64,000 nucleotides of DNA from Nocardia wallacei (GCF_014466955.1 NZ_AP023396.1:6262001-6326000); one strand, 5' to 3'; counted from the stretch's first letter, positions 46,822-56,625 are shown. Translations and numbers: made by a program. Notes: a model not told the origin generated them from the letters alone.

Positions 46822-47148
46822 ATGCGTCACCCACTCACTCTGCCGCAGCGATTCCCGGCGACGTCAGCGGAACGTTTGCCGGACCCGACCGGGGGGTACG
46901 GAGGCAGCGGCAACTCACCGGTGACCAGTGCGGTAGCCGCCGCGAAGTCGACCGCGGTCGCCAACGCCCTCGCCGCGTCGACGCAACGGGCCAGCGAACC
47001 CACCGCGGAATTCGACGAACTGGAAATAGACACCGACGACACCGGCGCCGTCGTCTGGAAAGTCGACCTGGTGCGCGGCGACCACAGCGACGTCACCTAC
47101 ACCGTCGACCCGCACGACGGCGACATCATCGGCTCCGGCAGCCGCTGA
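46822..47148 (+). CDS. PepSY-like domain protein
   Basis: The 108-residue protein has AAAKSTAVANALAAS and then TGAVVWKVDLVRGDHSDVTYTVDPHDGDII, the helix-strand pattern of PepSY/YpeB-like domains. It lacks a classic signal peptide at the chosen start. AGAGGAG lies eleven bases upstream of the ATG at 46822. Such small domains inhibit proteases or bind envelope proteins; the role here is unknown. Confidence 0.6.
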   Translation: MRHPLTLPQRFPATSAERLPDPTGGYGGSGNSPVTSAVAAAKSTAVANALAASTQRASEPTAEFDELEIDTDDTGAVVWKVDLVRGDHSDVTYTVDPHDGDIIGSGSR

Positions 47149-47245
47149 CGCTCGGGCTCACGGTTCGTCATCCCAGGTGTGGCGGGTGTCGTCCCACCTG
47201 TGACCGACCGAGACCATGGCCGAGAACTGCCCGGGCCGGAACGGG

Positions 47246-47569
47246 TCAGCTCTCGATCGGCAGCCCGGCGGCCGTCCAGTCCTGGATGCCGTCGCGATAC
47301 TTGCGCACGTTGGTATAGCCGAGGGCCTCCAGCTTGGTGGCCACCTGCTGACTGTTGGCGCACGACGCGTTCGAGCAGTAGGTGACGATTGCTGCCGACT
47401 TGTCCGGAAGCAGCTGCGGTGCTGTGGTTTCCACGTCGGCTTCGACCAGGTTCAACGCGCCGGGCAGGTGTGCCTTGGCGTAGTACTCGGCACCGAGCGC
47501 GTCGAGCACGGTGACCGATCCGGCTTCGATTTCCTTGGCGAGTTCCTCGCGAGTAATCAGTGCGGTCAT
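47246..47569 (-). CDS. Rhodanese-like sulfurtransferase domain protein
   Basis: The 107-residue single-domain rhodanese has LPGALNLVEADV and the active loop TYCSNASCANSQQVATKL. The catalytic Cys is near residue 64 and a second Cys lies four residues later. It moves sulfane sulfur or handles persulfides in the cytoplasm. The start at 47569 gives MTALITREELA; a longer start at 47596 is possible. It is divergent from a MarR gene with duplicated operator-like sites between them. Confidence 0.88.
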   Translation of the reverse strand: MTALITREELAKEIEAGSVTVLDALGAEYYAKAHLPGALNLVEADVETTAPQLLPDKSAAIVTYCSNASCANSQQVATKLEALGYTNVRKYRDGIQDWTAAGLPIES

Positions 47570-47598
47570 GACGTAGTGCCTCTCTCGAGCGTGCATTT

Positions 47599-47638
47599 AT
47601 GTGCGTGTGCACGCTACTACATATGTGCGCGCGCACGC
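47599..47638. promoter_or_regulatory. Two near-identical 16-bp operator-like repeats
   Basis: ATGTGCGTGTGCACGC (47599-47614) and ATGTGCGCGCGCACGC (47623-47638) are direct copies 24 bp apart, differing at two positions. The second holds the perfect palindrome GTGCGCGCGCAC. They lie between the rhodanese and MarR starts and are the natural binding sites for the MarR protein. Confidence 0.65.
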
Positions 47639-47669
47639 AATTGGTTATGGTCGAGGAGTGCCGACTCCC

Positions 47670-48125
47670 GTGAACCGAACTCACCCAGCGGTCACCGCCT
47701 GGGCGGCGCTGCTCCACGTGCACGCCAGACTGGTGCCCGAACTCGACGCCGCCCTGCGCCGCGCCACCGGGCTACCGCTGAGCTGGTATGACGTCCTGCT
47801 GGAACTGGATGCGCCACAACGCCTTCGGATGAGCGACCTGGGTGAGCGAGTGGTGCTGAGCCGAACGCGGGTGAGCCGGCTGATCACGGAGTTGGAGACC
47901 CAGGGTCTGGTGCGCCGGGAATCCAACCCGGACGACGGCCGCTCGGCCTTCGTGAGCATTACCGATTCAGGCAGGCGTCGGCTGCGCGAAGCCGCTCCGC
48001 ACTACCTGTCCGGCATCGAGGAACGCTTCGCCGCAGTGTCCGTCGACGACCTGAACACACTGGCCGCGACCCTGCGGAAGGTACTGGGCCGAGCCGACCT
48101 ACCCGATCCGGCCACGCCCGGCTGA
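47670..48125 (+). CDS. MarR-family transcriptional regulator
   Basis: The 151-residue protein has a winged helix with LRMSDLGERVVLSRTRVSRLITELETQGLVRRESNPDDGRSAFVSIT, the MarR core with the conserved D-x-R wing. Two GTG starts are possible. 47670 has GAGGAG at reasonable spacing, whereas 47658 overlaps that ribosome site. It likely represses the divergent rhodanese gene and itself, perhaps responding to reactive sulfur or electrophiles. Confidence 0.87.
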   Translation: MNRTHPAVTAWAALLHVHARLVPELDAALRRATGLPLSWYDVLLELDAPQRLRMSDLGERVVLSRTRVSRLITELETQGLVRRESNPDDGRSAFVSITDSGRRRLREAAPHYLSGIEERFAAVSVDDLNTLAATLRKVLGRADLPDPATPG

Positions 48126-48134
48126 GCTACCGCG

Positions 48135-48178
48135 CCCCAACTCGGCGCCCCCAACTCGGCGCCCCCAACTCGGCGCCC
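48135..48178. repeat. Three tandem copies of a 14-bp unit
   Basis: The unit AACTCGGCGCCCCC repeats at 48139, 48153 and 48167 (the last is incomplete), just after the MarR stop. GGCGCC within each copy is self-complementary. It could be a small minisatellite or binding array. Confidence 0.65.
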
Positions 48179-48461
48179 ATGGCCCCCCGGCGCGTTCGAA
48201 AGGCCACGGCGGCAGCGACATTCACCTCGGACACCGAAACCCGCCGGTGCTCTTGCCTTTCCACCCCCGCCCCCGAAACCGGACATCCGGTTGTGGTCCG
48301 CGCGATTTCGGCATCCCGAGCCGGATGTTTGTGTGACACTGAGATTCAGATCATGTATCGGGTTGCCGCGTAGGTAGTCGGCGGAGCCTCCCAACGAATC
48401 AGATGTTGCTCGTGATGTCGGTAGTACTCGACGCCGTGCCCGCGAAGGTTTGGGGGTTGTC

Positions 48462-50069
48462 ATGGGGTACACAGCGGATCGACGAACGCTTCTGAGGGCC
48501 GGTGCGCTCGTCGCTCTGGGAGCTTTCGGGATATCGGGGTTGGGAACGGCGTGTTCGGCGGGCCGTGGTGGGGCCGGAATCCGCGGCGACACAATACGAT
48601 TCGGGTTCCTGGCGAACATGCAGGTGCCCGATCCGGACGTCTTCTACGAGGGAGAGGGCCTGCAGGTCACCCTGAGCGTCTACGAGGGCCTGGTCGCCTA
48701 CCGACCCGATTCGCCCGAAATCGGGCCCGGGCTGGCCGAATCGTGGACGGTCAGCGACGACGGCCGCACCTACACGTTCAAGCTGCGCGCCGGTGTCACC
48801 TTCCACGACGGCACGCCGATGACGGCGGCCACGATGATCGCGAGTTTTCAACGGCGTACCGCGGTCGACCAAGCACCGGCCTATCTGATCGCCGACGTGG
48901 TCTCGATGTCCGCGCCAGACGACGCCACTCTCGTGATCGAACTCGGCCAACCGGTCGAGCCGTTCCTGGACTACCTCGCCTGCCCGTGGGGGCCCAAGGC
49001 GGTCAGCCCGACCGCGGTCCGGGCCCACAGCGTGAACGATGATCTGGCGCAGGGCTGGCTGAGTACACACGACGCGGGAACCGGACCCTACCGGATCACG
49101 GAGTTCGTGCCGAGCAGCCATTACACGCTGACCGCTTGGGACGGCTACTGGGGCACGAACCCGGAATTCACCACACTGCGTATCGAGATCATCCCGGACA
49201 TCACGACGCAACGCCTGCTACTCGAGCAGGGACAGCTGGACGTCATCGCCAAAGGTCTGCCGATCTCCGCGATCGACGCGATGCGGACGAACCCGAAGGT
49301 GACCGTGACCGAACACCCGACGGCGTTCAAGACCTCGATCTTCCTGAACTGGAAGAAGGGCGCGTTCTCCCGCACCGAGTTCCGCCAGGCGATGCGCTCG
49401 GCGGTAGACGTTCCCGCTCTCGTCGAGCCGGCCTACGGCTCGACGGCCGCACGATCCACCCAGTTCTACCCGGCCGGCGTATTACCGGCCGGCGCCGCAC
49501 CGGACCTGCCCGACCACGACGCATCCGAGCTGAGGGCGCTGATCGCGAAGCTCCCGGACAAGGAGAAGAAGATCGACCTCGCCTACGACGAGGCGGGCGG
49601 TGCGACCGATGCCCGTGTCGCCGAGTTACTCCACACGCAGTTGGCGGCACTGGGACTGGCTGTCACGGTGCGGGCCATGCCCACCTCGCAGGTGTTCGCA
49701 CTACATTCGGCGCCCGTGGAGCAGCAGCCGCACATGCTGCTGCACGGCTCCGGCGGCGACGCGCTCGACGCCGACACCACACTGCGGATCTTCTTCCGCA
49801 CGGGGGTGTCACCGATCAACTGGTTCAACTATTCGAACAGCCGTCTCGACGCGGTCATGGACGCCGGTAAGCGATCACTCAGCAAGAAGGACGCCCAGAA
49901 ACATTGGGTCGAAGGCGCGGAGATCGTGATGGATCAGGCCTGGGTCATCAACCTCTGCGACATCAAGGACGCCATCGCGACCAACTCCGACCTCGGCCAA
50001 GTCGTGCACACGCTGCTCGGCACCGGGATGGTGCCCATCAACCTGCTCCGGAGGGTGACGACACCATGA
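48462..50069 (+). CDS. Oligopeptide/dipeptide-type ABC transporter substrate-binding lipoprotein
   Basis: This 535-residue protein has a twin-arginine-type N-terminus (ADRRTLLRAG) and a Cys after LGTA near residue 31 that could be lipidated. It is followed by an SBP_bac_5 domain (LAESWTVSDDGRTYTFKLRAGVTFHDGTPM and GTGPYRITEF). The family captures peptides, nickel or other solutes outside the membrane. Its stop overlaps the next start by four bases (ATGA). The ATG at 48462 has TGGGGG upstream; an upstream GTG at 48450 is in frame. Confidence 0.92.
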   Translation: MGYTADRRTLLRAGALVALGAFGISGLGTACSAGRGGAGIRGDTIRFGFLANMQVPDPDVFYEGEGLQVTLSVYEGLVAYRPDSPEIGPGLAESWTVSDDGRTYTFKLRAGVTFHDGTPMTAATMIASFQRRTAVDQAPAYLIADVVSMSAPDDATLVIELGQPVEPFLDYLACPWGPKAVSPTAVRAHSVNDDLAQGWLSTHDAGTGPYRITEFVPSSHYTLTAWDGYWGTNPEFTTLRIEIIPDITTQRLLLEQGQLDVIAKGLPISAIDAMRTNPKVTVTEHPTAFKTSIFLNWKKGAFSRTEFRQAMRSAVDVPALVEPAYGSTAARSTQFYPAGVLPAGAAPDLPDHDASELRALIAKLPDKEKKIDLAYDEAGGATDARVAELLHTQLAALGLAVTVRAMPTSQVFALHSAPVEQQPHMLLHGSGGDALDADTTLRIFFRTGVSPINWFNYSNSRLDAVMDAGKRSLSKKDAQKHWVEGAEIVMDQAWVINLCDIKDAIATNSDLGQVVHTLLGTGMVPINLLRRVTTP

Positions 50070-52819
50070 AGCACGCACCGAGCGCCGCAGCCAGCACGGA
50101 TGAACACGACCGGCCGCAGGCCACACGCGCGCCGCGTGCACGGGTGCGCGACCTTCATGTGACGTTTCGCGGCCGAGGCGCTGCGGTGCATGCGGTTCGC
50201 GGCGCGAGCATCGATGTCGCCGCCGGAGAGATCGTCGCGCTGCTGGGCGAATCCGGCTCCGGCAAGAGCGTATTGGCGATGAGTCTGCTCGGACTGCCGG
50301 TGGGCGACCCACCTGCCGCGATCACCGGACGGGCCGAGGTGTGCGGTGTCGACATGGTCTCGGCCTCGCCCGCCGAGCGACGCAGAATTCGTCGCGCCCA
50401 CCTGGGGGCGGTGTTTCAGAATCCGATGACGTCGCTGAATCCGACGATGCGAATCGGCGACCAGATCCGTGAGGTCGCCGGTTCGACGGCGGCGGCGGTC
50501 CGGCTGCTCGAGCTGGCCGGCGTGCCGCAAGCCCGGCGCAGGTTGCGGTCCTACCCCCACGAGCTGTCCGCGGGATTGCGGCAACGGGTCATGATCGCGA
50601 TCGCGATCGCCGCGGAGCCGGACCTGATCATCGCCGACGAGCCGACCACGGCGCTGGATGTCACGGTGCAGGCGCAGATCCTGGCGCTGCTGTCCGATCT
50701 GCGGGCCGAGCTCGGCTGCTCGGTGCTACTGATCACCCACGACGTCGGCGTCGCCGCGGAGGTCGCCGATCGGGTCGCGGTCATGTACGGGGGACGCCTG
50801 ATCGAGATCGGCGCCAGGAACGACGTCATCACCGTGCCCGCACATCCCTACACGGCCGGGCTGCTGGCTTCGCGGCTCGATCTCGACCTGCCGCGCGACC
50901 ACCGCATACCGGCGCTGGCCGGCTTGCCGCCGGATCCCCGCGACCCTCCCCCGGGCTGTCCGTTCGCTCCCCGTTGCTCGCTTCGCATCGACGACTGCGA
51001 GAAGTCGTCGATCGCCCTCGCACCGGCTGCCACCCACTCCGGTGACGCGGCGTGCATCCTTCCGGCCGAGGTCGACCGAACCCACGTGCACGGGCCGACA
51101 AAGGCTTTCGCGCCGTGGAACGTCCCTGCCCGTTCGCGGCCCGCCGTCCGATGTCTGGAACTCGGCAAGGGCTTCGGCAGGCGCAACGGTCCGGCCGGGC
51201 GCGAGGTCACGGTGCTGCGCAACCTCAACCTGCAGGTGGAAGCGGGCGAGGCCGTCGCGGTGGTGGGCGAGTCCGGGTCCGGAAAATCGACACTGCTGCG
51301 GATGATAGCGGGGCTGGAGAAACCCGACAGCGGTGTGATCGAGGTGTCCGGATCGTCGACACAGATGATCTTCCAGGACGTGAGCGCGTCGCTGACACCG
51401 TGGCTGACCATCGGCCGACAGGTCGGCGAACGGCTGCCGCGGACGCTCGGCCGGGCCGGTCGCCGGGCCCGGGTGGTCGCGGCGCTCGAACGGGTGGGGC
51501 TCCCGGCGGCGGTCGCCGACCTGCGTGCCGACGCCTTGTCGACGGGCCAGCGCCAACGCGTCGCGTTCGCGCGGGCGACGATCGTGGTCCCCTCGGTGTT
51601 GCTGTGCGACGAGCCGACCTCGGCGTTGGACGCGCCGCTGGCGGCGTTGACGCTCAACATGATTCAGTCGCTGCGGCGCGAGTTCGGGTTGACGGTCGTC
51701 TTCGTCACCCATGATCTGGCCGCGGCGCGTTTCATCGCCGACCGCGTCGCCGTGATGTATCGCGGCGAGATCGTCGAGATCGGCGCCGCGGACCAGGTGG
51801 CTCGGGAGCCGTCGCACCCTTACAGCAAGGCATTGGTCGCCGCGGTGCCCGCTCGCGGGAGTGCCCCGGCACAGCGACGCGACGCAGCGACGGCAGCGAC
51901 GGCAGCGACGGCAGCGACGGCAGCGACGGCAGCGACGGCAGCGACGCATGGTCCGCCGTCGGCGGCCGTCACGAGCAATGGCGCGGTCAGCGGATCGGCG
52001 GGCGCGGCGGTAGCCAGGCGGCGACGCGCGAAACCGGGTGAGGTGGTCATGTTGTGCTTGCTGGCGACGCTGATCGCCGTCATGCTCGGCGCGCCGTGGC
52101 TCGTCCCCTACGACCCCGGTCTCCCGGTCGGGCGCCCGACATCACCGCCGGGAGCGGCACATTGGTTCGGCACCGACGAGGTCGGTCGCGACATCCTGAG
52201 CCGCGTTCTGATCGGCATGCGCTCCAGCTGGTGGGGCGCCCTCTGCGTGATCTGCTCCGGAATCGTCATCGGCGGCATCGTGGGGCTCGTCGCGGGCAGC
52301 CTCGGCGGGATCGTCGACCGGATTCTGATGCGTATCACCGATATCTTCATCGCCCTGCCCGCGACGTTGCTCGCCATCGCCGTCGTCACCGCGATAGGGC
52401 CGTCGTATGGGCATACGTTGTCGGCGGTGGCACTCGTCTGGTGGCCGCTGTACGCACGAGTTGTGCGGGGCGAGGTGACCCGGCTCCGATCGCTGCCACA
52501 TATCGACGCCGCGCGCGTATCCGGTGCCGGTCGATTCGAACTCGCCTGGCTGCACCTGTTGCCCGGGGCGTGGCCGCCGACGATCATCGCGGCCAGTCTC
52601 GACGTCGGCGCCCTGATCCTGACGTTGTCGGGCCTTTCCTTCGTCGGGCTCGGCGCTCCCGCGCCGGCTCCCGAACTGGGCGCCATGTGCGCGCGGGGCC
52701 TGCCCTACCTGCTCGAATTCTGGTGGGTGTCGATCATGCCCGCCATCGGGCTCTTCGTGCTCGCCGTGATCGCGAACCTCGCCGGTGACAGCCTCCGCGA
52801 CCGCCTGACCGATCGCTGA
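50066..52819 (+). CDS. Fused ABC transporter: two ATPase domains plus DppC-like permease
   Basis: The 917-residue polypeptide combines three normally separate subunits. ATPase 1 (about residues 20-300) has Walker [18 protein letters not shown] as the signature and [12 protein letters not shown], followed by the oligopeptide-type tail CPFAPRCSL. ATPase 2 (about 350-600) has [17 protein letters not shown] and [12 protein letters not shown] low-complexity Ala-Thr linker encoded by seven 9-bp repeats follows. The permease (about 650-917) has six membrane helices, including the BPD loop [21 protein letters not shown]. It is coupled to the upstream binding protein and precedes the second permease. 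This import system could bring in a precursor or peptide. Confidence 0.88.
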   Translation: MKHAPSAAASTDEHDRPQATRAPRARVRDLHVTFRGRGAAVHAVRGASIDVAAGEIVALLGESGSGKSVLAMSLLGLPVGDPPAAITGRAEVCGVDMVSASPAERRRIRRAHLGAVFQNPMTSLNPTMRIGDQIREVAGSTAAAVRLLELAGVPQARRRLRSYPHELSAGLRQRVMIAIAIAAEPDLIIADEPTTALDVTVQAQILALLSDLRAELGCSVLLITHDVGVAAEVADRVAVMYGGRLIEIGARNDVITVPAHPYTAGLLASRLDLDLPRDHRIPALAGLPPDPRDPPPGCPFAPRCSLRIDDCEKSSIALAPAATHSGDAACILPAEVDRTHVHGPTKAFAPWNVPARSRPAVRCLELGKGFGRRNGPAGREVTVLRNLNLQVEAGEAVAVVGESGSGKSTLLRMIAGLEKPDSGVIEVSGSSTQMIFQDVSASLTPWLTIGRQVGERLPRTLGRAGRRARVVAALERVGLPAAVADLRADALSTGQRQRVAFARATIVVPSVLLCDEPTSALDAPLAALTLNMIQSLRREFGLTVVFVTHDLAAARFIADRVAVMYRGEIVEIGAADQVAREPSHPYSKALVAAVPARGSAPAQRRDAATAATAATAATAATAATAATHGPPSAAVTSNGAVSGSAGAAVARRRRAKPGEVVMLCLLATLIAVMLGAPWLVPYDPGLPVGRPTSPPGAAHWFGTDEVGRDILSRVLIGMRSSWWGALCVICSGIVIGGIVGLVAGSLGGIVDRILMRITDIFIALPATLLAIAVVTAIGPSYGHTLSAVALVWWPLYARVVRGEVTRLRSLPHIDAARVSGAGRFELAWLHLLPGAWPPTIIAASLDVGALILTLSGLSFVGLGAPAPAPELGAMCARGLPYLLEFWWVSIMPAIGLFVLAVIANLAGDSLRDRLTDR
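51884..51946 (+). repeat. Seven tandem 9-bp repeats inside the fused ABC gene
   Basis: GCAGCGACG is repeated seven times without variation and encodes an Ala-Ala-Thr linker between the second ATPase and the permease. Identical copies suggest recent expansion and copy-number instability. The reading frame stays intact for any copy number. Confidence 0.9.
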
Positions 52820-52867
52820 CGGCCGCCGGGTTCGCCACTTCCTGCCACCGCAAGGGAGAAGCTTCGA

Positions 52868-53869
52868 ATGCTCAAAGTCATCGCCCGGCGCGGCGGCGCG
52901 ACCATCCTCGTGCTACTCGCGCTCGTTGCCGTGGTGTTCGTGCTCCGGCAAGTCTCGCCGGTCGAGCCGGCGCGGGCCTTCGTCGGCGACCGGGCGTCCG
53001 CCGAGGTCGTCGAGCGGGCACGGCACGACCTCGGCCTCGATCGGCCGCTGCCGGTGCAGTATGTCGACTACGTCGGGCAGGCGGCCACCGGAGACTTCGG
53101 CCAATCCGCCGTGACCCGTCGGCCGGTCAGCTCCGATATCGCCGAGTTCCTTCCCGCCACAGCGGAATTGATCGTCTGCGGATTCGTGCTGGCGGTCTTG
53201 CTCGGCTTGCTGCTCGGGGTGGCGTCAGCACTGCGGTGGCCCGGTTCGGGCGCGCTTCGGCTCCTGCTGATCGGCGGGTCATCGGTGCCGATATTCCTCG
53301 CGGCATTGCTCGGTATCCTGCTGTTCTTCAAGGAATTCGGCATTCTGCCCGCTCGCGGCCGCAGCTCCTTCAGTGACGCGCCCACCGGGCCGACCGGGTT
53401 CCTGCTCGTCGACGCACTGCTCGCCGGACGGCCACGCGTATTCATCGATGCCGTCGAACATCTGATTCTTCCCGTCGTGTGCCTGTCCCTGGTGCCCGCG
53501 ATCGCCATCGGCCGGGCGCTCCGTAGCAGCCTGCAGCACACGCTGCGCTCGGACTTCGTTCGGACTGCCCGCGCGAAAGGCATGAGCGAGTGGCGCGTAC
53601 TGGCCAGGCATGCGTTGCGCAATTCGGTGAACTCGACGCTGTCGATCGCGGGTATGCAGGTCGCCGCCCTGTTCGGCGCCGACATTCTGCTGGAACTGAT
53701 CTTCGCGTGGCCGGGTATCGGCCTGTACACCGCACAAGCGATCAAGGTCAGCGATTACACCGCCATCGCCGGGATAACGGTGACCCTCGGCGCGATCTAT
53801 GTTGTGACGAACTTCCTCGTCGACCTCGGCCAAGCCCTTGCCGATCCCCGGACCACAGGCGACCGATAG
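52868..53869 (+). CDS. DppB/OppB-like ABC transporter permease
   Basis: The 333-residue protein has an N-terminal membrane helix (ILVLLALVAVVFVLRQVSP) and a periplasmic loop with ARHDLGLDRPLPVQYVDYVGQAATGDFGQS. Five further helices and the BPD loop TARAKGMSEWRVLARHALRN are typical of DppB. It pairs with the permease domain of the fused protein upstream. AAGGGAGAAGC precedes the start. It completes the transporter. Confidence 0.93.
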   Translation: MLKVIARRGGATILVLLALVAVVFVLRQVSPVEPARAFVGDRASAEVVERARHDLGLDRPLPVQYVDYVGQAATGDFGQSAVTRRPVSSDIAEFLPATAELIVCGFVLAVLLGLLLGVASALRWPGSGALRLLLIGGSSVPIFLAALLGILLFFKEFGILPARGRSSFSDAPTGPTGFLLVDALLAGRPRVFIDAVEHLILPVVCLSLVPAIAIGRALRSSLQHTLRSDFVRTARAKGMSEWRVLARHALRNSVNSTLSIAGMQVAALFGADILLELIFAWPGIGLYTAQAIKVSDYTAIAGITVTLGAIYVVTNFLVDLGQALADPRTTGDR

Positions 53870-54437
53870 CGCGTCTCCGGCACTCGATCGGCCGCGAATT
53901 TCATGGCATCCGGGTAACATAGCTCGCAGCGAGCCCGTTGTGATCGCATACGGGAAGGGGAATCGTCCCCCATGTTCGAGCTGACAACATCCGAGTAACC
54001 ATCAGCTGCCTTCCGAGGCGGACGTAGGGATCTACGTGGAGCGCCGCTGATGGATTGCGCGGAGTTGTTCGGCGCTGCAGACACAGACCGATACCTGAAT
54101 GGTGACGCCTCGAGAAGCGCGTCATCGTAATAGTTTTGCCTCAGGAATCGACATCGAGATCCAGGGTGCCGATCGCGTTCCTCGGCGTGCGAATTGCGAG
54201 AACTCGGTATTACTGCCGACCACCTCCACAGACCCTCTGGTCGGATTGCCTATTCGTAGCCATCGGAATGACATCTCCGTGACAGCGGATAGCTTTTACC
54301 GAGGCTATTGACACGGTGCGAGCCGCTGGGGCAACCTTGTATATAGATCTTCCCTATCACGTGATCCAGCTCAGTCAATTCGGCCATCGCGCGGATCACC
54401 GCCCGGACGCTTGATCGGAATCTCGTAGGGGGCCGGC
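53870..54437. promoter_or_regulatory. 568-bp intergenic region before the oxygenase-PKS genes
   Basis: No gene is seen. TTGACA occurs at 54308-54313 and a TATATA at 54340, but the spacing of 26 bases is too wide for a standard promoter. A CTCGCAGCGAG hairpin lies at about 53920. The region likely holds the promoter of the biosynthetic genes that start at 54438. Confidence 0.35.
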
Positions 54438-55487
54438 GTGACTGCCAACGAATCTTATACCGACCGCTCAGAGGTCGCGGTAGTAGAGAACGACCTCGAC
54501 AATCTCGAGTATTCGCTCGTCGAAAGTCCCGATGATGTATTCGACGACAGTTTCGAGCCAGTAGTCTGCGACATGGCGGACCTCGACGGCGATACGGCAG
54601 CGCAACGTCGTTTCATCGATCGCCTCGGCCGGGCCATGGAGGACGTCGGGCTCGCCATCTTGATCAACCATGGCGCCGAAACGACGCTACCCGCGGCTGC
54701 TGACGCGGCATTGCAGATGTTCACGACGGTACCCCTCGAGCAGAAGATGAGGTACGTCGCGTCCGACTGCACGTTCGGCGAGCCGCTGATCATGGGGTAC
54801 ATCCCGATCCAGGAGAGTACGGAATCACTGCCGAATTCGGTCGAAGCGTGGGAACTCGACAAAGCGGCTTTCCGCATTCCGGGCGAAGACCCGGCAAAGG
54901 CTCTCACCTTCTGGCCGGACGAGCGTTTCGAAGTAGCGCTGCGCCCCTATTGGCAAGCTTGTGAGCGGATCGTACTTCCTCTCGTGCACGCGATGTTCCG
55001 GTATCTGGGAGTCGAGCCCACGTTGTACGACGAAGAACTTTCTCCGCCGAACAGCACGCTGCGATTCAATCATTACCCGCCGATCGATGACGCCGTGGTC
55101 GATGCCGGGCAGAAGAGCCGCGTCATCGCCCACGAGGACTACGGTCTGATCACTCTGCTGCCGGCCACCCCGGTGGAGGGACTGCAGCTCTACCACCCGC
55201 GGCACAAGACGTGGAGCTGGGTCGAGGCGCCGGCCGGGTCATTCGTCCTGAACAGCGGTGACTGGCTGAAAATGATCAGCAATGACCGATTCCATTCCTG
55301 TACGCATCGCGTCAGCGTGCCTCGCGACCCCGCCCAGTGGGCCGTGCCCCGCCTCACCATCCCGTATGTCGTCCATCCACACGAAACGTCGATGGTAGAA
55401 GTACTGCCGGGCTTCGAGCCGAGATATCAGCCGATCAATGGACGTGATTTCATGACGCGGCTGGCCGCCCGGTGGGCGGCTCGCTAA
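54438..55487 (+). CDS. Fe(II)/2-oxoglutarate-dependent oxygenase (isopenicillin N synthase-like), copy 1
   Basis: The 349-residue protein belongs to the IPNS/ACC-oxidase-like family. An N-terminal DIOX_N-type segment (LGRAMEDVGLAILINHG) is followed by the jelly-roll core. Iron ligands are His and Asp in IAHEDYGL (about residues 232 and 234) and the distal His in SCTHRVSV (about 290). Arg in VPRLTIPY is the 2-oxoglutarate contact (R-x-T/S). It starts at a GTG preceded by GGGGG. It is a full-length paralogue of the next gene and probably oxidises a small molecule made at this locus. Confidence 0.9.
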   Translation: MTANESYTDRSEVAVVENDLDNLEYSLVESPDDVFDDSFEPVVCDMADLDGDTAAQRRFIDRLGRAMEDVGLAILINHGAETTLPAAADAALQMFTTVPLEQKMRYVASDCTFGEPLIMGYIPIQESTESLPNSVEAWELDKAAFRIPGEDPAKALTFWPDERFEVALRPYWQACERIVLPLVHAMFRYLGVEPTLYDEELSPPNSTLRFNHYPPIDDAVVDAGQKSRVIAHEDYGLITLLPATPVEGLQLYHPRHKTWSWVEAPAGSFVLNSGDWLKMISNDRFHSCTHRVSVPRDPAQWAVPRLTIPYVVHPHETSMVEVLPGFEPRYQPINGRDFMTRLAARWAAR

Positions 55488-55575
55488 TTTCTCCCCAGGT
55501 TTCGGACTGCTCGTCCGATCCACGCCGTATAGACAGTCGTCCATCGACGGCTCGGATTCGTTCTGAGGTAACAAC

Positions 55576-56625
55576 GTGGGTTCCAGCAATTCCAAAAAAG
55601 CGCCCGGCAAGGTCGGAGTGGTGGACAAGGACCTCGATTACTCACTCGAGGAAATCCCCGAAGACGTGTTCGACGACAGTTTCGAAGCGCCGATCTGTGA
55701 CGTGTCCGATCTGTCGGGAGACGCGGCCGCGCGGAAACGCTTCATCGATACGCTCGGTAGCGCCATGGCGGATACCGGGCTCGCCATCCTGACAAACCAT
55801 GGCATCACCATCGAGTCGCTACAGGCCACCGATGCGTACGCGCTGGAACTGTTCACCTCTGTGCCCGCAGAACAGAAGCTCGCATTCGCGGCACGCGATT
55901 ACGTGTACAGTGGGGCGTTCCGCCGTGGGTACTTCGCAGTCCAGGAGTGGACACCGACACGGCCGAACGCCGTGGAAGCCTGGGAATTCTTTCGCGATTC
56001 GTTCCGCGTGCCCGGCGAGGATTATGCCAAGGCCCTGACCTACTGGCCGGACGAGAAGTTCGAAACCGCGTTGCGGCCGTACTGGCAGGCATGCGAGCAG
56101 CTGACCCTGCCGCTCGTACGAGCGATGCTCGAATATCTGCACATCGACCCGTCGATCTACGATGAGGAACTTTCCCCGCCGTACGGTGTCCTGCGGATCA
56201 ACCACTACCCGGCCTTCACGGGCGAAGCGCGTGACACCGAAAAAACGGGCCGCTTCATGACCCACGAAGACTACGGCCTGATCACGCTACTGCCGAGCAA
56301 TCCCATCGAAGGGCTGCAGGTTTATCACCCCGAGCGCAGAACCTGGAGCCGAGTCACCGCACCCGCCGGATCCCTGATCCTGAACAGCGGCGACTGGCTG
56401 CAAATGGTCAGTAATGATCGTTTCCGTTCCTGTTCGCATCGTGTGTGCGCGCCCCGGAATCCCGAAGACCGGGCGGTGTCCCGGATCTCCGTCCCCTATC
56501 TCGTGCTGCCCCGGGAGACGTCGGTTCTCGAAGTCTGGCCCGGCTGCACGCCGAAATACGACCCCATCGGCGGCAAGGACTTCATGGCGAAGCTGGCCGG
56601 CAAGTACGTGGACTACGATGGCTGA
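55576..56625 (+). CDS. Fe(II)/2-oxoglutarate-dependent oxygenase (isopenicillin N synthase-like), copy 2
   Basis: The 349-residue protein has the same length and design as the gene before it, with iron ligands in MTHEDYGL (about residue 230) and CSHRVCA (about 288). VSRISVPY supplies the R-x-S 2-oxoglutarate motif. The family N-terminal motif VFDDSFEAPICDVSDLSGDA mirrors that of copy 1, so the pair arose by duplication. The GTG start follows GAGGTAACAAC. Its stop overlaps the PKS start by eight bases (ATGGCTGA), coupling its translation to the PKS. Confidence 0.9.
   Translation: MGSSNSKKAPGKVGVVDKDLDYSLEEIPEDVFDDSFEAPICDVSDLSGDAAARKRFIDTLGSAMADTGLAILTNHGITIESLQATDAYALELFTSVPAEQKLAFAARDYVYSGAFRRGYFAVQEWTPTRPNAVEAWEFFRDSFRVPGEDYAKALTYWPDEKFETALRPYWQACEQLTLPLVRAMLEYLHIDPSIYDEELSPPYGVLRINHYPAFTGEARDTEKTGRFMTHEDYGLITLLPSNPIEGLQVYHPERRTWSRVTAPAGSLILNSGDWLQMVSNDRFRSCSHRVCAPRNPEDRAVSRISVPYLVLPRETSVLEVWPGCTPKYDPIGGKDFMAKLAGKYVDYDG

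Noticed and set aside
49904..50065. Upstream extension of the fused ABC gene
   Set aside because: It overlaps the end of the binding-protein gene in another frame. The ATG at 50066 overlaps the upstream stop as ATGA, which is the expected coupling.
56414..56617. Upstream extension of the PKS frame
   Set aside because: This part lies within the second oxygenase gene, and KS homology starts about 13 residues after the ATG at 56618.
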